Part shown: piece by piece, positions 11,068 to 20,405 of the stretch
Position numbering within the stretch: position 1 is the stretch's first letter
Layout: every line of letters begins with the position of its first letter
Source of the DNA: JBBRVW01 sp038246545
GTDB lineage: Bacteria > Actinomycetota > Actinomycetes > JACCUZ01
NCBI GenBank assembly: GCA_038246545.1
Contig: JBBRVW010000035.1
Span: forward strand, 1 to 51,654
DNA: 51,654 nt
Reading direction: 5' to 3'
Position numbers and translations under genes: made by a program
Notes under the pieces: model-generated
Seen by the model: only the letters and a program-made list of their open reading frames with translations
The model's database searches: none
Told to the model about the DNA's origin: nothing

Positions 11068-12048
11068 ATGGCCATGACCGCCGCCGTCAAGGACGAGCTC
11101 GCGCACCTGACGATCACCAAGCCCTGCTGCCGCAAGGCGGAGGTGTCGTCGATCCTGCGCTTCGCGGGCGGGCTGCACATCGTCAGCGGCCGGATCGTCG
11201 TCGAGGCGGAGGTCGACACCGGCGCCACAGCGCGACGGCTGCGCAAGGACATCGCCGAGGTCTACGGCCACGCCTCCGACGTGACCGTCGTCGCCGCCGG
11301 TGGCCTGCGCAAGGGCAGCCACTACCTCGTGCGGGTGGCCAAGGACGGCGAGGCGCTGGCCCGCCAGACGGGGCTGCTCGACGGCAGGGGGCGTCCGGTG
11401 CGCGGCCTGCCCCCGCAGGTCGTCTCCGGCGCGGTCTGCGACGCCGAGGCCGCCTGGCGCGGGGCGTTCCTGGCCCACGGCTCGCTCACCGAGCCGGGCC
11501 GATCGTCGGCGCTGGAGATCACCTGCCCGGGACCGGAGGCGGCCCTGGCCCTGGTCGGCGCGGCCCGCCGGCTGGGCATCAGCTCGAAGGCCCGGGAGGT
11601 CCGCGGGGTCGACCGGGTCGTCGTCCGCGACGGGGACGCCATCGGCGCCCTGCTGACCCGCCTCGGCGCGCAGGACAGCCGGCTCGCGTGGGAGGAGCGG
11701 CGGATGCGCCGCGAGGTCCGAGCCACCGCCAACCGGCTCGCCAACTTCGACGACGCCAACATGCGCCGCTCGGCGCGGGCGGCCGTCGCCGCCGGCGCGC
11801 GCGTCCAGCGGGCCCTGGAGATCCTCGGCGAGGACATCCCCGACCACCTGCGCGTGGCGGGCGAGCTGCGCCTCGCGCACAAGCAGGCGAGCCTCGAGGA
11901 GCTGGGCGGTCTCGCCGACCCGCCGATGACCAAGGACGCCGTCGCCGGCCGGATCCGGCGCCTGCTGGCGATGGCCGACAAGAAGGCGGACGACAACGGC
12001 ATCCCCGGCACCGACGCCAACCTCACGCCCGACATGCTGGACGCCTGA
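11068..12048 (+). CDS. whiA: Sporulation/cell-division regulator WhiA
   Basis: 326 residues, highly similar in reading to Streptomyces WhiA: MAMTAAVKDEL at the start, CCRKAEVSSILRFAGGLH in the LAGLIDADG-like N-terminal domain, and a C-terminal helix-turn-helix region (ASLEELGGLADPPMTKDAVAGRIRRLL). WhiA is a DNA-binding protein controlling division genes, with WhiB in sporulating actinomycetes. ATG at 11068 follows the yvcK stop by four bases; ATG at 11074 is an in-frame alternative. A palindromic repeat unit follows 50 bp after the stop. Confidence 0.97.
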   Translation: MAMTAAVKDELAHLTITKPCCRKAEVSSILRFAGGLHIVSGRIVVEAEVDTGATARRLRKDIAEVYGHASDVTVVAAGGLRKGSHYLVRVAKDGEALARQTGLLDGRGRPVRGLPPQVVSGAVCDAEAAWRGAFLAHGSLTEPGRSSALEITCPGPEAALALVGAARRLGISSKAREVRGVDRVVVRDGDAIGALLTRLGAQDSRLAWEERRMRREVRATANRLANFDDANMRRSARAAVAAGARVQRALEILGEDIPDHLRVAGELRLAHKQASLEELGGLADPPMTKDAVAGRIRRLLAMADKKADDNGIPGTDANLTPDMLDA

Positions 12049-12098
12049 CCACCTGCCGCGCCCCGACGCGCGACGTCCTCAACCCGCGCGACCTCAAG

Positions 12099-12180
12099 CC
12101 GAGTTGATCACGGTCCTGTGATCAACTCGGGTCAACAGCGGCGTGCACGCCACTGTCGGGCCAGGAACGCCGCGGTTGGG
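12099..12180 (+). repeat. Dispersed palindromic unit, copy 1
   Basis: The left arm CCGAGTTGATCAC (12099-12111) and right arm GTGATCAACTCGG (12118-12130) form a perfect 13-bp stem. A second near-palindrome lies at 12135-12156, with central GGCGTGCACGCC. A conserved tail CGCCGCGGTTGGG follows at 12168-12180. It aligns without gaps to copy 2 from the palindrome to the tail. It stands alone between whiA and gap and could also terminate whiA transcription. Confidence 0.8.
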
Positions 12181-12261
12181 GCCGGACGAGGGCGAACCGT
12201 CGGCGCCGCCGGCGCGTCTCACCTGGCGAGGCGGCGCGCACAGCCTCCCGGCGTGCCTGGA

Positions 12262-12267
12262 TAGGGT
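12262..12267 (+). promoter_or_regulatory. -10 hexamer for gap
   Basis: TAGGGT lies 38 bases before the gap start, giving a leader of about 30 nt that contains the GAGGAG ribosome site. No convincing -35 is seen. Confidence 0.45.
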
Positions 12268-12305
12268 TGGCGGGCAGGTGAAACGCGACGACTGAGGAGA
12301 CTGCC

Positions 12306-13310
<1,005 letters not shown>

Positions 13311-13320
13311 GCCTTGCCAC

Positions 13321-14538
13321 GTGAAGAGCGTCGACGACCTCGGCGACCTGGCCGGCAAGCGGGTCCTGGTCCGTTCCGACCTCAACGTGCCGCTCGACGG
13401 CTCCACCATCACCGACGACGGCCGGATCCGCGCGAGCGCCCCGACCATCGCCGACCTGGCCGACCGCGGTGCCCGGGTGGTCGTCTGCGCGCACCTCGGC
13501 CGCCCCAAGGGCGAGCGGGTGGACAAGTACAGCCTCGCCCCGGTCGCCCGGCGACTGTCCGAGATCCTCGACCGACCGGTGGCCTTCGCCACCGACACGG
13601 TCGGCGACTCGGCCCGGCAGACCGTCGAGGGCATGTCCGACGGTGACGTCGCGCTGCTCGAGAACCTGCGCTTCAACAAGGGCGAGGAGAGCAAGGACGA
13701 CGCCGAGCGCGGGTCCTTCGCCGACGAGCTCGCCGCCCTGGCCGACGTCTATGTCGGCGACGGTTTCGGCGCGGTGCACCGCAAGCACGCCAGCGTCTAC
13801 GACGTCCCGCAGCGGCTGCCGCACGCCGCCGGCGAGCTCGTCGAGGTCGAGACCGAGGTGCTGCGCCGGCTGACCGGCGACCCCGAGCGTCCGTACGTGG
13901 TGGTGCTGGGCGGGTCGAAGGTCTCCGACAAGCTCGGGGTCATCGACAACCTCATCGACTCGGTCGACCGGCTGCTCATCGGCGGCGGCATGGTCTTCAC
14001 CTTCCTCAAGGCCCAGGGCCACGAGGTCGGGAGGAGCCTGCTGGAGGACGACCAGCTCGACGCCGTCCGCGGCTACCTGGAGCGGGCCGCGACCAAGGGC
14101 GTCGAGATCGTCCTTCCCGTCGACGTCGTCGCGGCGACCGAGTTCTCGGCCGATGCAGACCACGAGGTGGTCGCGGTCGACGCGATCCCCGCCGACCGCC
14201 TCGGCCTCGACATCGGCCCCGAGAGCGGCAGGCTGTTCGCCTCGAAGATCGTCGACGCGCGCACCGTGTTCTGGAACGGCCCGATGGGCGTGTTCGAGCT
14301 GGCGCCCTACGCCGACGGCACCCGGGCGGTCGCGCAGGCACTCATCGACGTCACCCGCGCCGGTGGCCTCACCGTCGTCGGTGGGGGCGACTCGGCGGCT
14401 GCCGTACGCCAGCTCGGCTTCGACGAGCGCGCGTTCGGCCACATCTCGACCGGGGGTGGCGCCAGCCTCGAGCTGCTCGAGGGCAAGGAGCTCCCCGGTC
14501 TCAGTGCACTTGACGACGAAGCTGCTGGAGGGCGTTAG
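13321..14538 (+). CDS. pgk: Phosphoglycerate kinase
   Basis: 405 residues; transfers the 1,3-bisphosphoglycerate acyl phosphate to ADP. Conserved N-terminal segment KRVLVRSDLNVPLDGS, substrate arginines in HLGRPKG, and the nucleotide-binding C-terminal glycine-rich stretch VVGGGDSAAAV and STGGGASLELLEG. GTG start, 10 bp after gap. Normal family length. Confidence 0.98.
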   Translation: MKSVDDLGDLAGKRVLVRSDLNVPLDGSTITDDGRIRASAPTIADLADRGARVVVCAHLGRPKGERVDKYSLAPVARRLSEILDRPVAFATDTVGDSARQTVEGMSDGDVALLENLRFNKGEESKDDAERGSFADELAALADVYVGDGFGAVHRKHASVYDVPQRLPHAAGELVEVETEVLRRLTGDPERPYVVVLGGSKVSDKLGVIDNLIDSVDRLLIGGGMVFTFLKAQGHEVGRSLLEDDQLDAVRGYLERAATKGVEIVLPVDVVAATEFSADADHEVVAVDAIPADRLGLDIGPESGRLFASKIVDARTVFWNGPMGVFELAPYADGTRAVAQALIDVTRAGGLTVVGGGDSAAAVRQLGFDERAFGHISTGGGASLELLEGKELPGLSALDDEAAGGR

Positions 14539-14542
14539 AGCT

Positions 14543-15343
<801 letters not shown>

Positions 15344-15346
15344 CGG

Positions 15347-15352
15347 TAGAGT
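15347..15352 (+). promoter_or_regulatory. -10 hexamer for secG
   Basis: TAGAGT immediately after the tpiA stop, about 80 bases before the secG start. This would allow secG expression apart from glycolysis. Confidence 0.4.
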
Positions 15353-15431
15353 TGCGCCTCGGCCGGGCGATCCCCGCGCCGGACCGACTCGATGTCATCG
15401 CGCCGCGACGTACCTCCGGGAGCCGACCACC

Positions 15432-15665
15432 GTGCAGCTCGTCCTGCAGATCATCCTCACCATCACCAGCCTGCTGCTGCTCCTGCTCGTGCTGCTGCAC
15501 AAGGGCAAGGGCGGCGGCCTGTCCGACCTGTTCGGCGGCGGCGTCTCGTCGTCCCTCGGCGGGTCGTCGGTCGTCGAGCGCAACCTCGACCGGCTCACCA
15601 TCGGGCTGGGCATCGTCTGGGTCGCCGCGATCGTGGCGCTGGGGCTGCTGCTCAAGAACGGCTGA
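15432..15665 (+). CDS. secG: Preprotein translocase subunit SecG
   Basis: 77-residue inner-membrane protein of the SecYEG channel. Two hydrophobic segments (about 3-22 and 55-75) flank a Gly/Ser-rich cytoplasmic loop containing LHKGKGGGLSDLFGGG, the family signature. GTG start with GGGAG nine bases upstream. The gene follows tpiA as in many actinobacteria. Confidence 0.95.
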   Translation: MQLVLQIILTITSLLLLLLVLLHKGKGGGLSDLFGGGVSSSLGGSSVVERNLDRLTIGLGIVWVAAIVALGLLLKNG

Positions 15666-15703
15666 CCTCCGACCGAACACCCGACCGCACCCGCCCGACG
15701 ACC

Positions 15704-15746
15704 TACACTGAGGTCGCCGGGCACCGCACAGGTCGCCGCGGCGACC
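15704..15746 (+). promoter_or_regulatory. rbpA promoter and leader palindrome
   Basis: The -10-like TACACT (15704-15709) precedes rbpA. Within the probable leader is a perfect 16-base palindrome GGTCGCCGCGGCGACC (15731-15746), 22 bases before the GTG. It could be a repressor site or an RNA hairpin near the ribosome site. Confidence 0.4.
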
Positions 15747-15768
15747 GCTCGACGCTGGGAGCAGCAAC

Positions 15769-16107
15769 GTGGCAAGTGGCAACGCCATCCGGGGCAGCCG
15801 GGTCGGAGCCGGACCGATGGGCGAGGCCGAGCGCGGCGAGTCCGCGCCGCGGTTCCGCATCTCCTACTGGTGCGCCAACGGGCACGAGACGCGCCCCAGC
15901 TTCGCCGAGGACAGCCAGGTGCAGGCGCCGGAGACCTGGGACTGCCCGCGCTGCGGCTTCCCCGCCGGCCAGGACGAGGCCAACCCACCGTCGCCGCCGC
16001 GCACCGAGCCGTACAAGACGCACCTGGCCTACGTGAAGGAGCGCCGCAGCGACGCCGATGGCGCGGCCATCCTCGAGGAGGCCCTGGCCAAGCTCCGCGG
16101 CAGGTAG
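15769..16107 (+). CDS. rbpA: RNA polymerase-binding protein RbpA
   Basis: 112-residue actinobacterial transcription factor that binds the primary sigma factor and stabilises open complexes. Seen: basic N-terminus (NAIRGSRVGAG), core YWCANGHETRPSFAED and WDCPRCGFPAG with paired cysteines, and the C-terminal sigma-interaction segment with KTHLAYVKERRSDADG. GTG start. Its presence is a strong actinobacterial marker. It is monocistronic, ending in a clear hairpin. Confidence 0.97.
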   Translation: MASGNAIRGSRVGAGPMGEAERGESAPRFRISYWCANGHETRPSFAEDSQVQAPETWDCPRCGFPAGQDEANPPSPPRTEPYKTHLAYVKERRSDADGAAILEEALAKLRGR

Positions 16108-16122
16108 CACGACAGCCGTCCG

Positions 16123-16157
16123 GAGGACCCCGCCCGGCTCGACCCGGCGGGGTCCTC
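16123..16157 (+). terminator. Terminator hairpin after rbpA
   Basis: GAGGACCCCGCC pairs perfectly with GGCGGGGTCCTC (12 bp) over an 11-base loop, 15 bp after the rbpA stop. No T-tract. Confidence 0.75.
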
Positions 16158-16191
16158 GCACGTCCGGGCAGTCGCGCGGCGCGCGCGGTCC

Positions 16192-16197
16192 TAAGGT
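16192..16197 (+). promoter_or_regulatory. -10 hexamer for leaderless CoA-transferase transcript
   Basis: TAAGGT, six bases, then ATG of the CoA-transferase gene. No Shine-Dalgarno sequence is present. Confidence 0.55.
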
Positions 16198-16203
16198 GCT
16201 GCC

Positions 16204-17382
16204 ATGCCGGGACCGCTGGAGGGAACGCTCGTCGTCGACCTGTCGCGGGCCCTGGCCGGTCCGCACGCGGCCCAGATGCTCGGCGACCTCGGCGCCCGGG
16301 TCATCAAGCTGGAGAACCCCGCCGGCGGCGACGACAGCCGTGGCTGGGGACCGCCGTTCGTCGACGCCCACGGTGTGGCCGAGCACGGCGAGAGCACCTA
16401 CTTCTTCTCCTGCAACCGCAACAAGGAGTCGGTCACCGCCGACCTCAAGTCCGAGGAGGGCCGCGACCTGCTGACCCGGCTGGTGCGGCAGGCCGACGTC
16501 CTCGTCGAGAACTTCCGCACCGGGGTGCTCGACCGGCTCGGCTTCCCGGTCGAGCGGCTGCACGAGCTCAACCCGCGGTTGGTGGTCCTGTCCATCACCG
16601 GCTTCGGCCACGACGGGCCGGAGGGCGGCCGGGCCGGCTACGACCAGATCGCGCAGGGCGAGGCGGGTCTGATGTCGCTGACCGGGACAGGGCCGGGCGA
16701 CCCGATGCGCGTCGGCGTGCCGATAGGTGACCTGCTCGCCGGCATGTACGGCGCGTACGGCGTGGTCGCCGCCCTGCACGAGCGCGATCGCACCGGGGTC
16801 GGCAAGGTCGTGCGCACGTCCCTGCTCGCGGCCATCGTCGGGGTGCACGCGTTCCAGGGCACCCGCTACACCGTGACCGGCGAGGTGCCGTACGGGCAGG
16901 GCAACCACCACCCGTCGATCTGCCCCTACGGCCTGTTCCACTGCGCCGACGGGCTGCTGCAGATCGCCGTGGGCAGCGAGGGGCTGTGGCGGCGGCTCGC
17001 GGCCGAGTTCGACCTCCCGGCCGACGCGGCCGGGTTCGCTTCCAACGCCGAGCGGGTCCGCAACCGGGACGCGGTCGTCGACGCCGTGAACACGGCCTTC
17101 GCCCTGCTCCCGTTGGCCGAGCTGCTGCCGAGGCTCGCCACGACCGGCGTCCCCGCCGGCGAGGTCCGGACCCTGGACCGGGTCTACGACTGGGACCAGA
17201 CGGCGTCCCAGGGGCTGCTCGTCGAGGTCGACCACGCCCTGGCGGGGCGGATCACGCTCCCCGGCCCGCCGCTGCGCTTCGACGGGGACGAGCCGCAGCG
17301 GCACGGTGCACCGCCGCTGCTCGGGCAGCACGACACGTCGGTGCGGGCGTGGCTCGCGGAGGTCGAGGGCGGCCCGGAGTGA
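16204..17382 (+). CDS. CaiB/BaiF family (type III) CoA-transferase
   Basis: 392 residues, normal for the family that moves CoA between carboxylic acids (formyl-CoA, carnitine, succinyl-CoA donors). Conserved elements: DLSRALAGPHAAQMLGDLGARVIKLENP at the N-terminus, NRNKESVTADLKSEEGRDLL and LVVLSITGFGHDGP. ATG start at 16204. Its stop overlaps the carboxyltransferase gene by GTGA, so the pair are made together, suggesting an acyl-CoA is formed here and carboxylated or decarboxylated by the partner. Substrate unknown. Confidence 0.92.
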   Translation: MPGPLEGTLVVDLSRALAGPHAAQMLGDLGARVIKLENPAGGDDSRGWGPPFVDAHGVAEHGESTYFFSCNRNKESVTADLKSEEGRDLLTRLVRQADVLVENFRTGVLDRLGFPVERLHELNPRLVVLSITGFGHDGPEGGRAGYDQIAQGEAGLMSLTGTGPGDPMRVGVPIGDLLAGMYGAYGVVAALHERDRTGVGKVVRTSLLAAIVGVHAFQGTRYTVTGEVPYGQGNHHPSICPYGLFHCADGLLQIAVGSEGLWRRLAAEFDLPADAAGFASNAERVRNRDAVVDAVNTAFALLPLAELLPRLATTGVPAGEVRTLDRVYDWDQTASQGLLVEVDHALAGRITLPGPPLRFDGDEPQRHGAPPLLGQHDTSVRAWLAEVEGGPE

Positions 17383-18878
17383 GCAGCCCCGGCGCGCTCG
17401 AGCTGATCGAGGCGGTCCTCGACCCCGGCAGCTGGCGGCGCTGGGACGAGCCGCTGGCGCCCGAGGAGGGACTGGACCCGGCCTACGCCGACGCGCTCGC
17501 GGCCGCGCGCGAGCGCACCGGGCTCGACGAGTCGGTCGTCACCGGCGAGGGCCGGATCCGCGGCCGGCGGGTGGCGCTGGTCGCCTGCGAGTTCGGCTTC
17601 CTCGCCGGCTCGATCGGCGTGCGGGCCGCCGACCGGCTGGTGGCGGCCGTCGAGCGGGCAACCGACGAGCGGCTGCCCCTGCTGGCCTCGCCGACCTCCG
17701 GCGGCACCCGCATGCAGGAGGGCACCACCGCGTTCCTGCAGATGGTGAAGATCACTGCGGCGATCGGCGTCCACAAGGCGGCCGGCAACCCCTACCTGGT
17801 CTACCTGCGCAACCCCACCACCGGCGGCGTGCTGGCGTCGTGGGGGTCGCTGGGCCATGTCACGGTCGCCGAGCCCGGTGCGCTGATCGGCTTCCTCGGG
17901 CCGAGGGTCTACGCCGCCCTGTACGGCGGGGAGTTCCCGGCCGGCGTCCAGACCGCCGAGAACCTGCTCGCGCACGGCATCGTCGACGCCGTCCTGCCGC
18001 CGGGCGAGATCCCGGAGATCCTCGACCGGGCGCTGGCCGTGCTGTCGGCGCCGCGGGAGGGCTCGCCGGACGCCGCCCCGGTCGACGCCGCCGACGAGGG
18101 CGTCGACGACGTCCCGGCGTGGGAGTCGATCCGCCGCTCCCGGCGGCCCGAGCGCCCCGGCGTCCGGCAGCTGCTGCGCTCGGCGGCCCACGACGTCGTG
18201 CCGATGCGCGGCACCGGCGCGGGCGAGATCGACGCCGGGCTGATCCTCGCGCTGGCCCGGTTCGGTGGTGCCCCGTGCGTGGTCCTCGGGCAGGACCGGC
18301 AGAACCAGGCGGCCGGCCGCCCGCTCGGCCCCGCCGGTCTGCGGGAGGCGCGGCGGGGGATGAAGCTCGCCGACGAGCTCAAGCTGCCGCTGGTGACGGT
18401 CATCGACACGGCGGGCGCAGCCCTGTCGAAAGAGGCGGAGGAGGGCGGCCTGGCCGGTGAGATCGCCCGCTGCCTGCAGGACCTGGTGCTGCTCGACGCG
18501 CCCACCGTCTGCCTGCTGCTCGGTGAGGGCGCCGGCGGGGGAGCACTCGCGCTGCTGCCCGCCGACCGGGTCCTGTGCGCCCAGCACGGCTGGCTCTCGC
18601 CGCTGCCGCCGGAGGGCGCGTCGGCGATCATCCACCGCACCACGGAGCGGGCGGCCGAGATGGCCGAGCAGCAGGGCGTGCGCTCGCTCGACCTGCTCCG
18701 GGCCGGCATCGTCGACCGGATCGTGGCCGAGCGGCCGGACGCCGCCGACGAGCCGGCCGCCTACCTGGCCCGGGTGGCTCGCGTGCTCGAGGCCGAGCTG
18801 GCCGGCCTGCTCCGCCGCGACCCGCGGACCCGCCTCGCCGCCCGCCTCGCCCGCTACCGCGCCCTCGGCTCCCCCTGA
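17379..18878 (+). CDS. Fused beta-alpha acyl-CoA carboxyltransferase (AccD3-like)
   Basis: 499 residues holding both halves of a biotin-dependent carboxyltransferase. The N-half resembles AccD (FGFLAGSIGV; SPTSGGTRMQEG; GHVTVAEPGALIGFLGPRV). The C-half resembles AccA (PLGPAGLREARRGMKLADELKLPLVTVIDTAGA; EGAGGGALALLPADRVL). The zinc finger of classic AccD is absent. The size fits mycobacterial AccD3. It overlaps the CoA-transferase gene by 4 bases. No biotin carboxylase or carrier protein lies nearby, so those must come from elsewhere. Substrate is inferred to be acetyl-CoA or another short acyl-CoA. Confidence 0.85.
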   Translation: MSSPGALELIEAVLDPGSWRRWDEPLAPEEGLDPAYADALAAARERTGLDESVVTGEGRIRGRRVALVACEFGFLAGSIGVRAADRLVAAVERATDERLPLLASPTSGGTRMQEGTTAFLQMVKITAAIGVHKAAGNPYLVYLRNPTTGGVLASWGSLGHVTVAEPGALIGFLGPRVYAALYGGEFPAGVQTAENLLAHGIVDAVLPPGEIPEILDRALAVLSAPREGSPDAAPVDAADEGVDDVPAWESIRRSRRPERPGVRQLLRSAAHDVVPMRGTGAGEIDAGLILALARFGGAPCVVLGQDRQNQAAGRPLGPAGLREARRGMKLADELKLPLVTVIDTAGAALSKEAEEGGLAGEIARCLQDLVLLDAPTVCLLLGEGAGGGALALLPADRVLCAQHGWLSPLPPEGASAIIHRTTERAAEMAEQQGVRSLDLLRAGIVDRIVAERPDAADEPAAYLARVARVLEAELAGLLRRDPRTRLAARLARYRALGSP

Positions 18879-18916
18879 CCCGCCCACCCGCCCACCCGCA
18901 CCCCGCACCCACCCCA

Positions 18917-18981
18917 CCCGGCACCCCCAACCCGGCACCCCCAACCCGGCACCCCCACCCGGCACCCCCACCCGGCACCCC
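18917..18981 (+). repeat. C-rich tandem repeat abutting palindrome copy 2
   Basis: Five head-to-tail units of CCCGGCACCCCCAA with lengths 14, 14, 13, 13 and 11. The last unit runs directly into the palindrome. The opposite strand is G-rich and could form a quadruplex. The stretch from 18879 is also C-rich simple sequence with no gene. Confidence 0.85.
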
Positions 18982-19061
18982 GAGTTGATCACGGGCCCGT
19001 GATCAACTCGGGTGGACAGTGGCTTGCACGGCGCTGTTGAGACCAAACCGCCGCGGTAGGG
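18979..19061 (+). repeat. Dispersed palindromic unit, copy 2 (left edge of AbiEi cassette)
   Basis: A perfect 34-bp palindrome (18979-19012) with arm CCCGAGTTGATCACGGG. Three bases later is the second near-palindrome (19016-19037, centre GGCTTGCACGGC), then the tail CGCCGCGGTAGGG (19049-19061). The palindrome faces outward and the second element faces the AbiEi-like gene. The remaining 140 bp to the gene contain only its ribosome site. Confidence 0.85.
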
Positions 19062-19200
19062 CAGCCTTGCGCTGAGCGAGGGGCCAGCGCGCCACACCGA
19101 GCCGGTGAGCGCCGTCCACAGTCGAGGCGGCCGTTGCGTCCCGTGCACAGATGTGTCGACGCTGGATCAGGACGTGGTGCAGCGACCGGAGGATCGACGC

Positions 19201-20193
19201 ATGGATGGTGAGCTCGCACGAATCTGCGCGGCACAACATGGCTTCGTCTTCCGGTGGCAGGCGCTGGGCTGCGGCTACAGCGACGAGGCGATTGCTACGA
19301 AGGTGCGTGGCAAGGAGTGGACCAGGCTCCGGCGGGGTGCGTATGCGCTGACCGCGTACGTGCGCACGCTCGAACCAGCGCAGGTCAACGTGCTGACGTT
19401 CCGTGCTGTGTCGGCGCGGTTGGACGGCGACGTCATTGCCGCAGGGTCGACCGCGCTGGCCGCTCTCGGGGTGCCCGTGTGGGGCGTGCCGTTGAACGAG
19501 GTCCATGTGCACCGTGATCCCGGCAAGACCTCGCGCACCGAGGCCGGCGTCGTGCACCACCTCGGCGAGCTGACGAGCGATCAGGTGCTGGAGGTCAACG
19601 GGATGCGGATCGCCGCGCCGGCCCGGTCTGTCGTCGACGCCGCTAGGACGGTGCCGTTCGAGGTAGGTGTCGTCCTCGCCGACGGGGCTCGACGACTCTT
19701 CCTGCCCGAGATCGACGAAGTCATGGACGTCGTCGAACGCCAGCGCGACTGGGCCGGCTCCGTCGCGGCGTCACGCGTCATCAAGTTCTCCGACGGGCGC
19801 GCGGCTACCGTCGGCGAGTCGCGCGGCCGAGTGATGATCGCCCGGTTGGGACTGCCTGCGCCTGACCTGCAGCGCCGGATCGTCGGCTCGCGGGGCGAGC
19901 TGATCGCGATCACCGACTACTACTTCGACGGACTCGACACGGCAGGCGAGTTCGACGGTCGGCAGAAGTACGGTCGCGAGCTCTACGAGAAGAGCAACCG
20001 CCACGACGAGGACGTCGATCTCGGCGACGTCGTCTGGCGGGAGAAGCGTCGCGAGGACGCCGTTCGGGATGAAGGCAACGAGATGGTCCGCGTCGTCTGG
20101 TCCGAACTCGATGGTCACGATCGATCCGTCCAGCAGCGCTTCCTCCGAGCCTTCTCTCGGGCTGGCAGCCGTCTGCTGCTCGCCAAGGCATAG
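19201..20193 (+). CDS. AbiEi-like winged-helix protein with PD-(D/E)xK nuclease-like C-terminus
   Basis: 330 residues. The N-terminus (about 1-50: ELARICAAQHGFVFRWQALGCGYSDEAI) matches the winged-helix segment of AbiEi-type antitoxins. The C-terminal part resembles DUF559/Vsr-like nuclease folds: ITD at D239, then E250-F-D252-G-R-Q-K256-Y, a plausible metal-binding and catalytic set. ATG at 19201 is chosen for GGAGGA seven bases upstream; the longer frame from 19105 lacks one. No AbiEii toxin gene is adjacent, so it is an orphan. By eye it is less G/C-biased than its neighbours. It is framed by mirror copies of a palindromic repeat. Function is not established. Confidence 0.75.
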   Translation: MDGELARICAAQHGFVFRWQALGCGYSDEAIATKVRGKEWTRLRRGAYALTAYVRTLEPAQVNVLTFRAVSARLDGDVIAAGSTALAALGVPVWGVPLNEVHVHRDPGKTSRTEAGVVHHLGELTSDQVLEVNGMRIAAPARSVVDAARTVPFEVGVVLADGARRLFLPEIDEVMDVVERQRDWAGSVAASRVIKFSDGRAATVGESRGRVMIARLGLPAPDLQRRIVGSRGELIAITDYYFDGLDTAGEFDGRQKYGRELYEKSNRHDEDVDLGDVVWREKRREDAVRDEGNEMVRVVWSELDGHDRSVQQRFLRAFSRAGSRLLLAKA

Positions 20194-20237
20194 CCGCATC
20201 ACCGCTGTGCGGGCTCGACAGCGGCGCCTTCGCGTCA

Positions 20238-20296
20238 ACAGTCCCTTGCACGCCACGGTTGACCCGGGTTGATCACGGGCCCGTGATCAACTCGGG
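20238..20296 (-). repeat. Dispersed palindromic unit, copy 3 (right edge of AbiEi cassette, inverted)
   Basis: Here the order is reversed relative to copy 2. The second element (20238-20259) comes first, three bases follow, then the palindrome (20263-20296; left arm CCCGGGTTGATCACGGG, one G:T-type mismatch). The tail is not clearly conserved. So the palindrome again faces away from the AbiEi-like gene. Confidence 0.8.
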
Positions 20297-20348
20297 GAAG
20301 ACGGCGGGGGACGGGGGGACGGGGGGAGACGGGGGAAGACGGCGGGGG
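20294..20348 (+). repeat. G-rich repeat abutting palindrome copy 3
   Basis: A G-rich tract made of GACGGGGG-like units with an exact 17-base direct repeat GGGGAAGACGGCGGGGG at 20294-20310 and 20332-20348. It starts within the palindrome edge, mirroring the C-rich repeat beside copy 2. Confidence 0.75.
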
Positions 20349-20393
20349 CGGGTGGACGCGGGAGGCGTGAGCACGGGCGGGCGCGTCGTCCCC

Positions 20394-20399
20394 TAGGGT
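20394..20399 (+). promoter_or_regulatory. -10 hexamer for leaderless carbamate kinase transcript
   Basis: TAGGGT, six bases, then the ATG of the carbamate kinase gene. Confidence 0.55.
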
Positions 20400-20405
20400 C
20401 GCGGG

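Noticed and set aside
19201..20193. Complete type IV toxin-antitoxin or abortive-infection locus
   Set aside because: Only the AbiEi-like component is present; no AbiEii nucleotidyltransferase is found on either side.
18979..20296. Classical insertion sequence with terminal inverted repeats
   Set aside because: The gene shows no transposase motif and the ends are palindromes in themselves. I could not find a target-site duplication.
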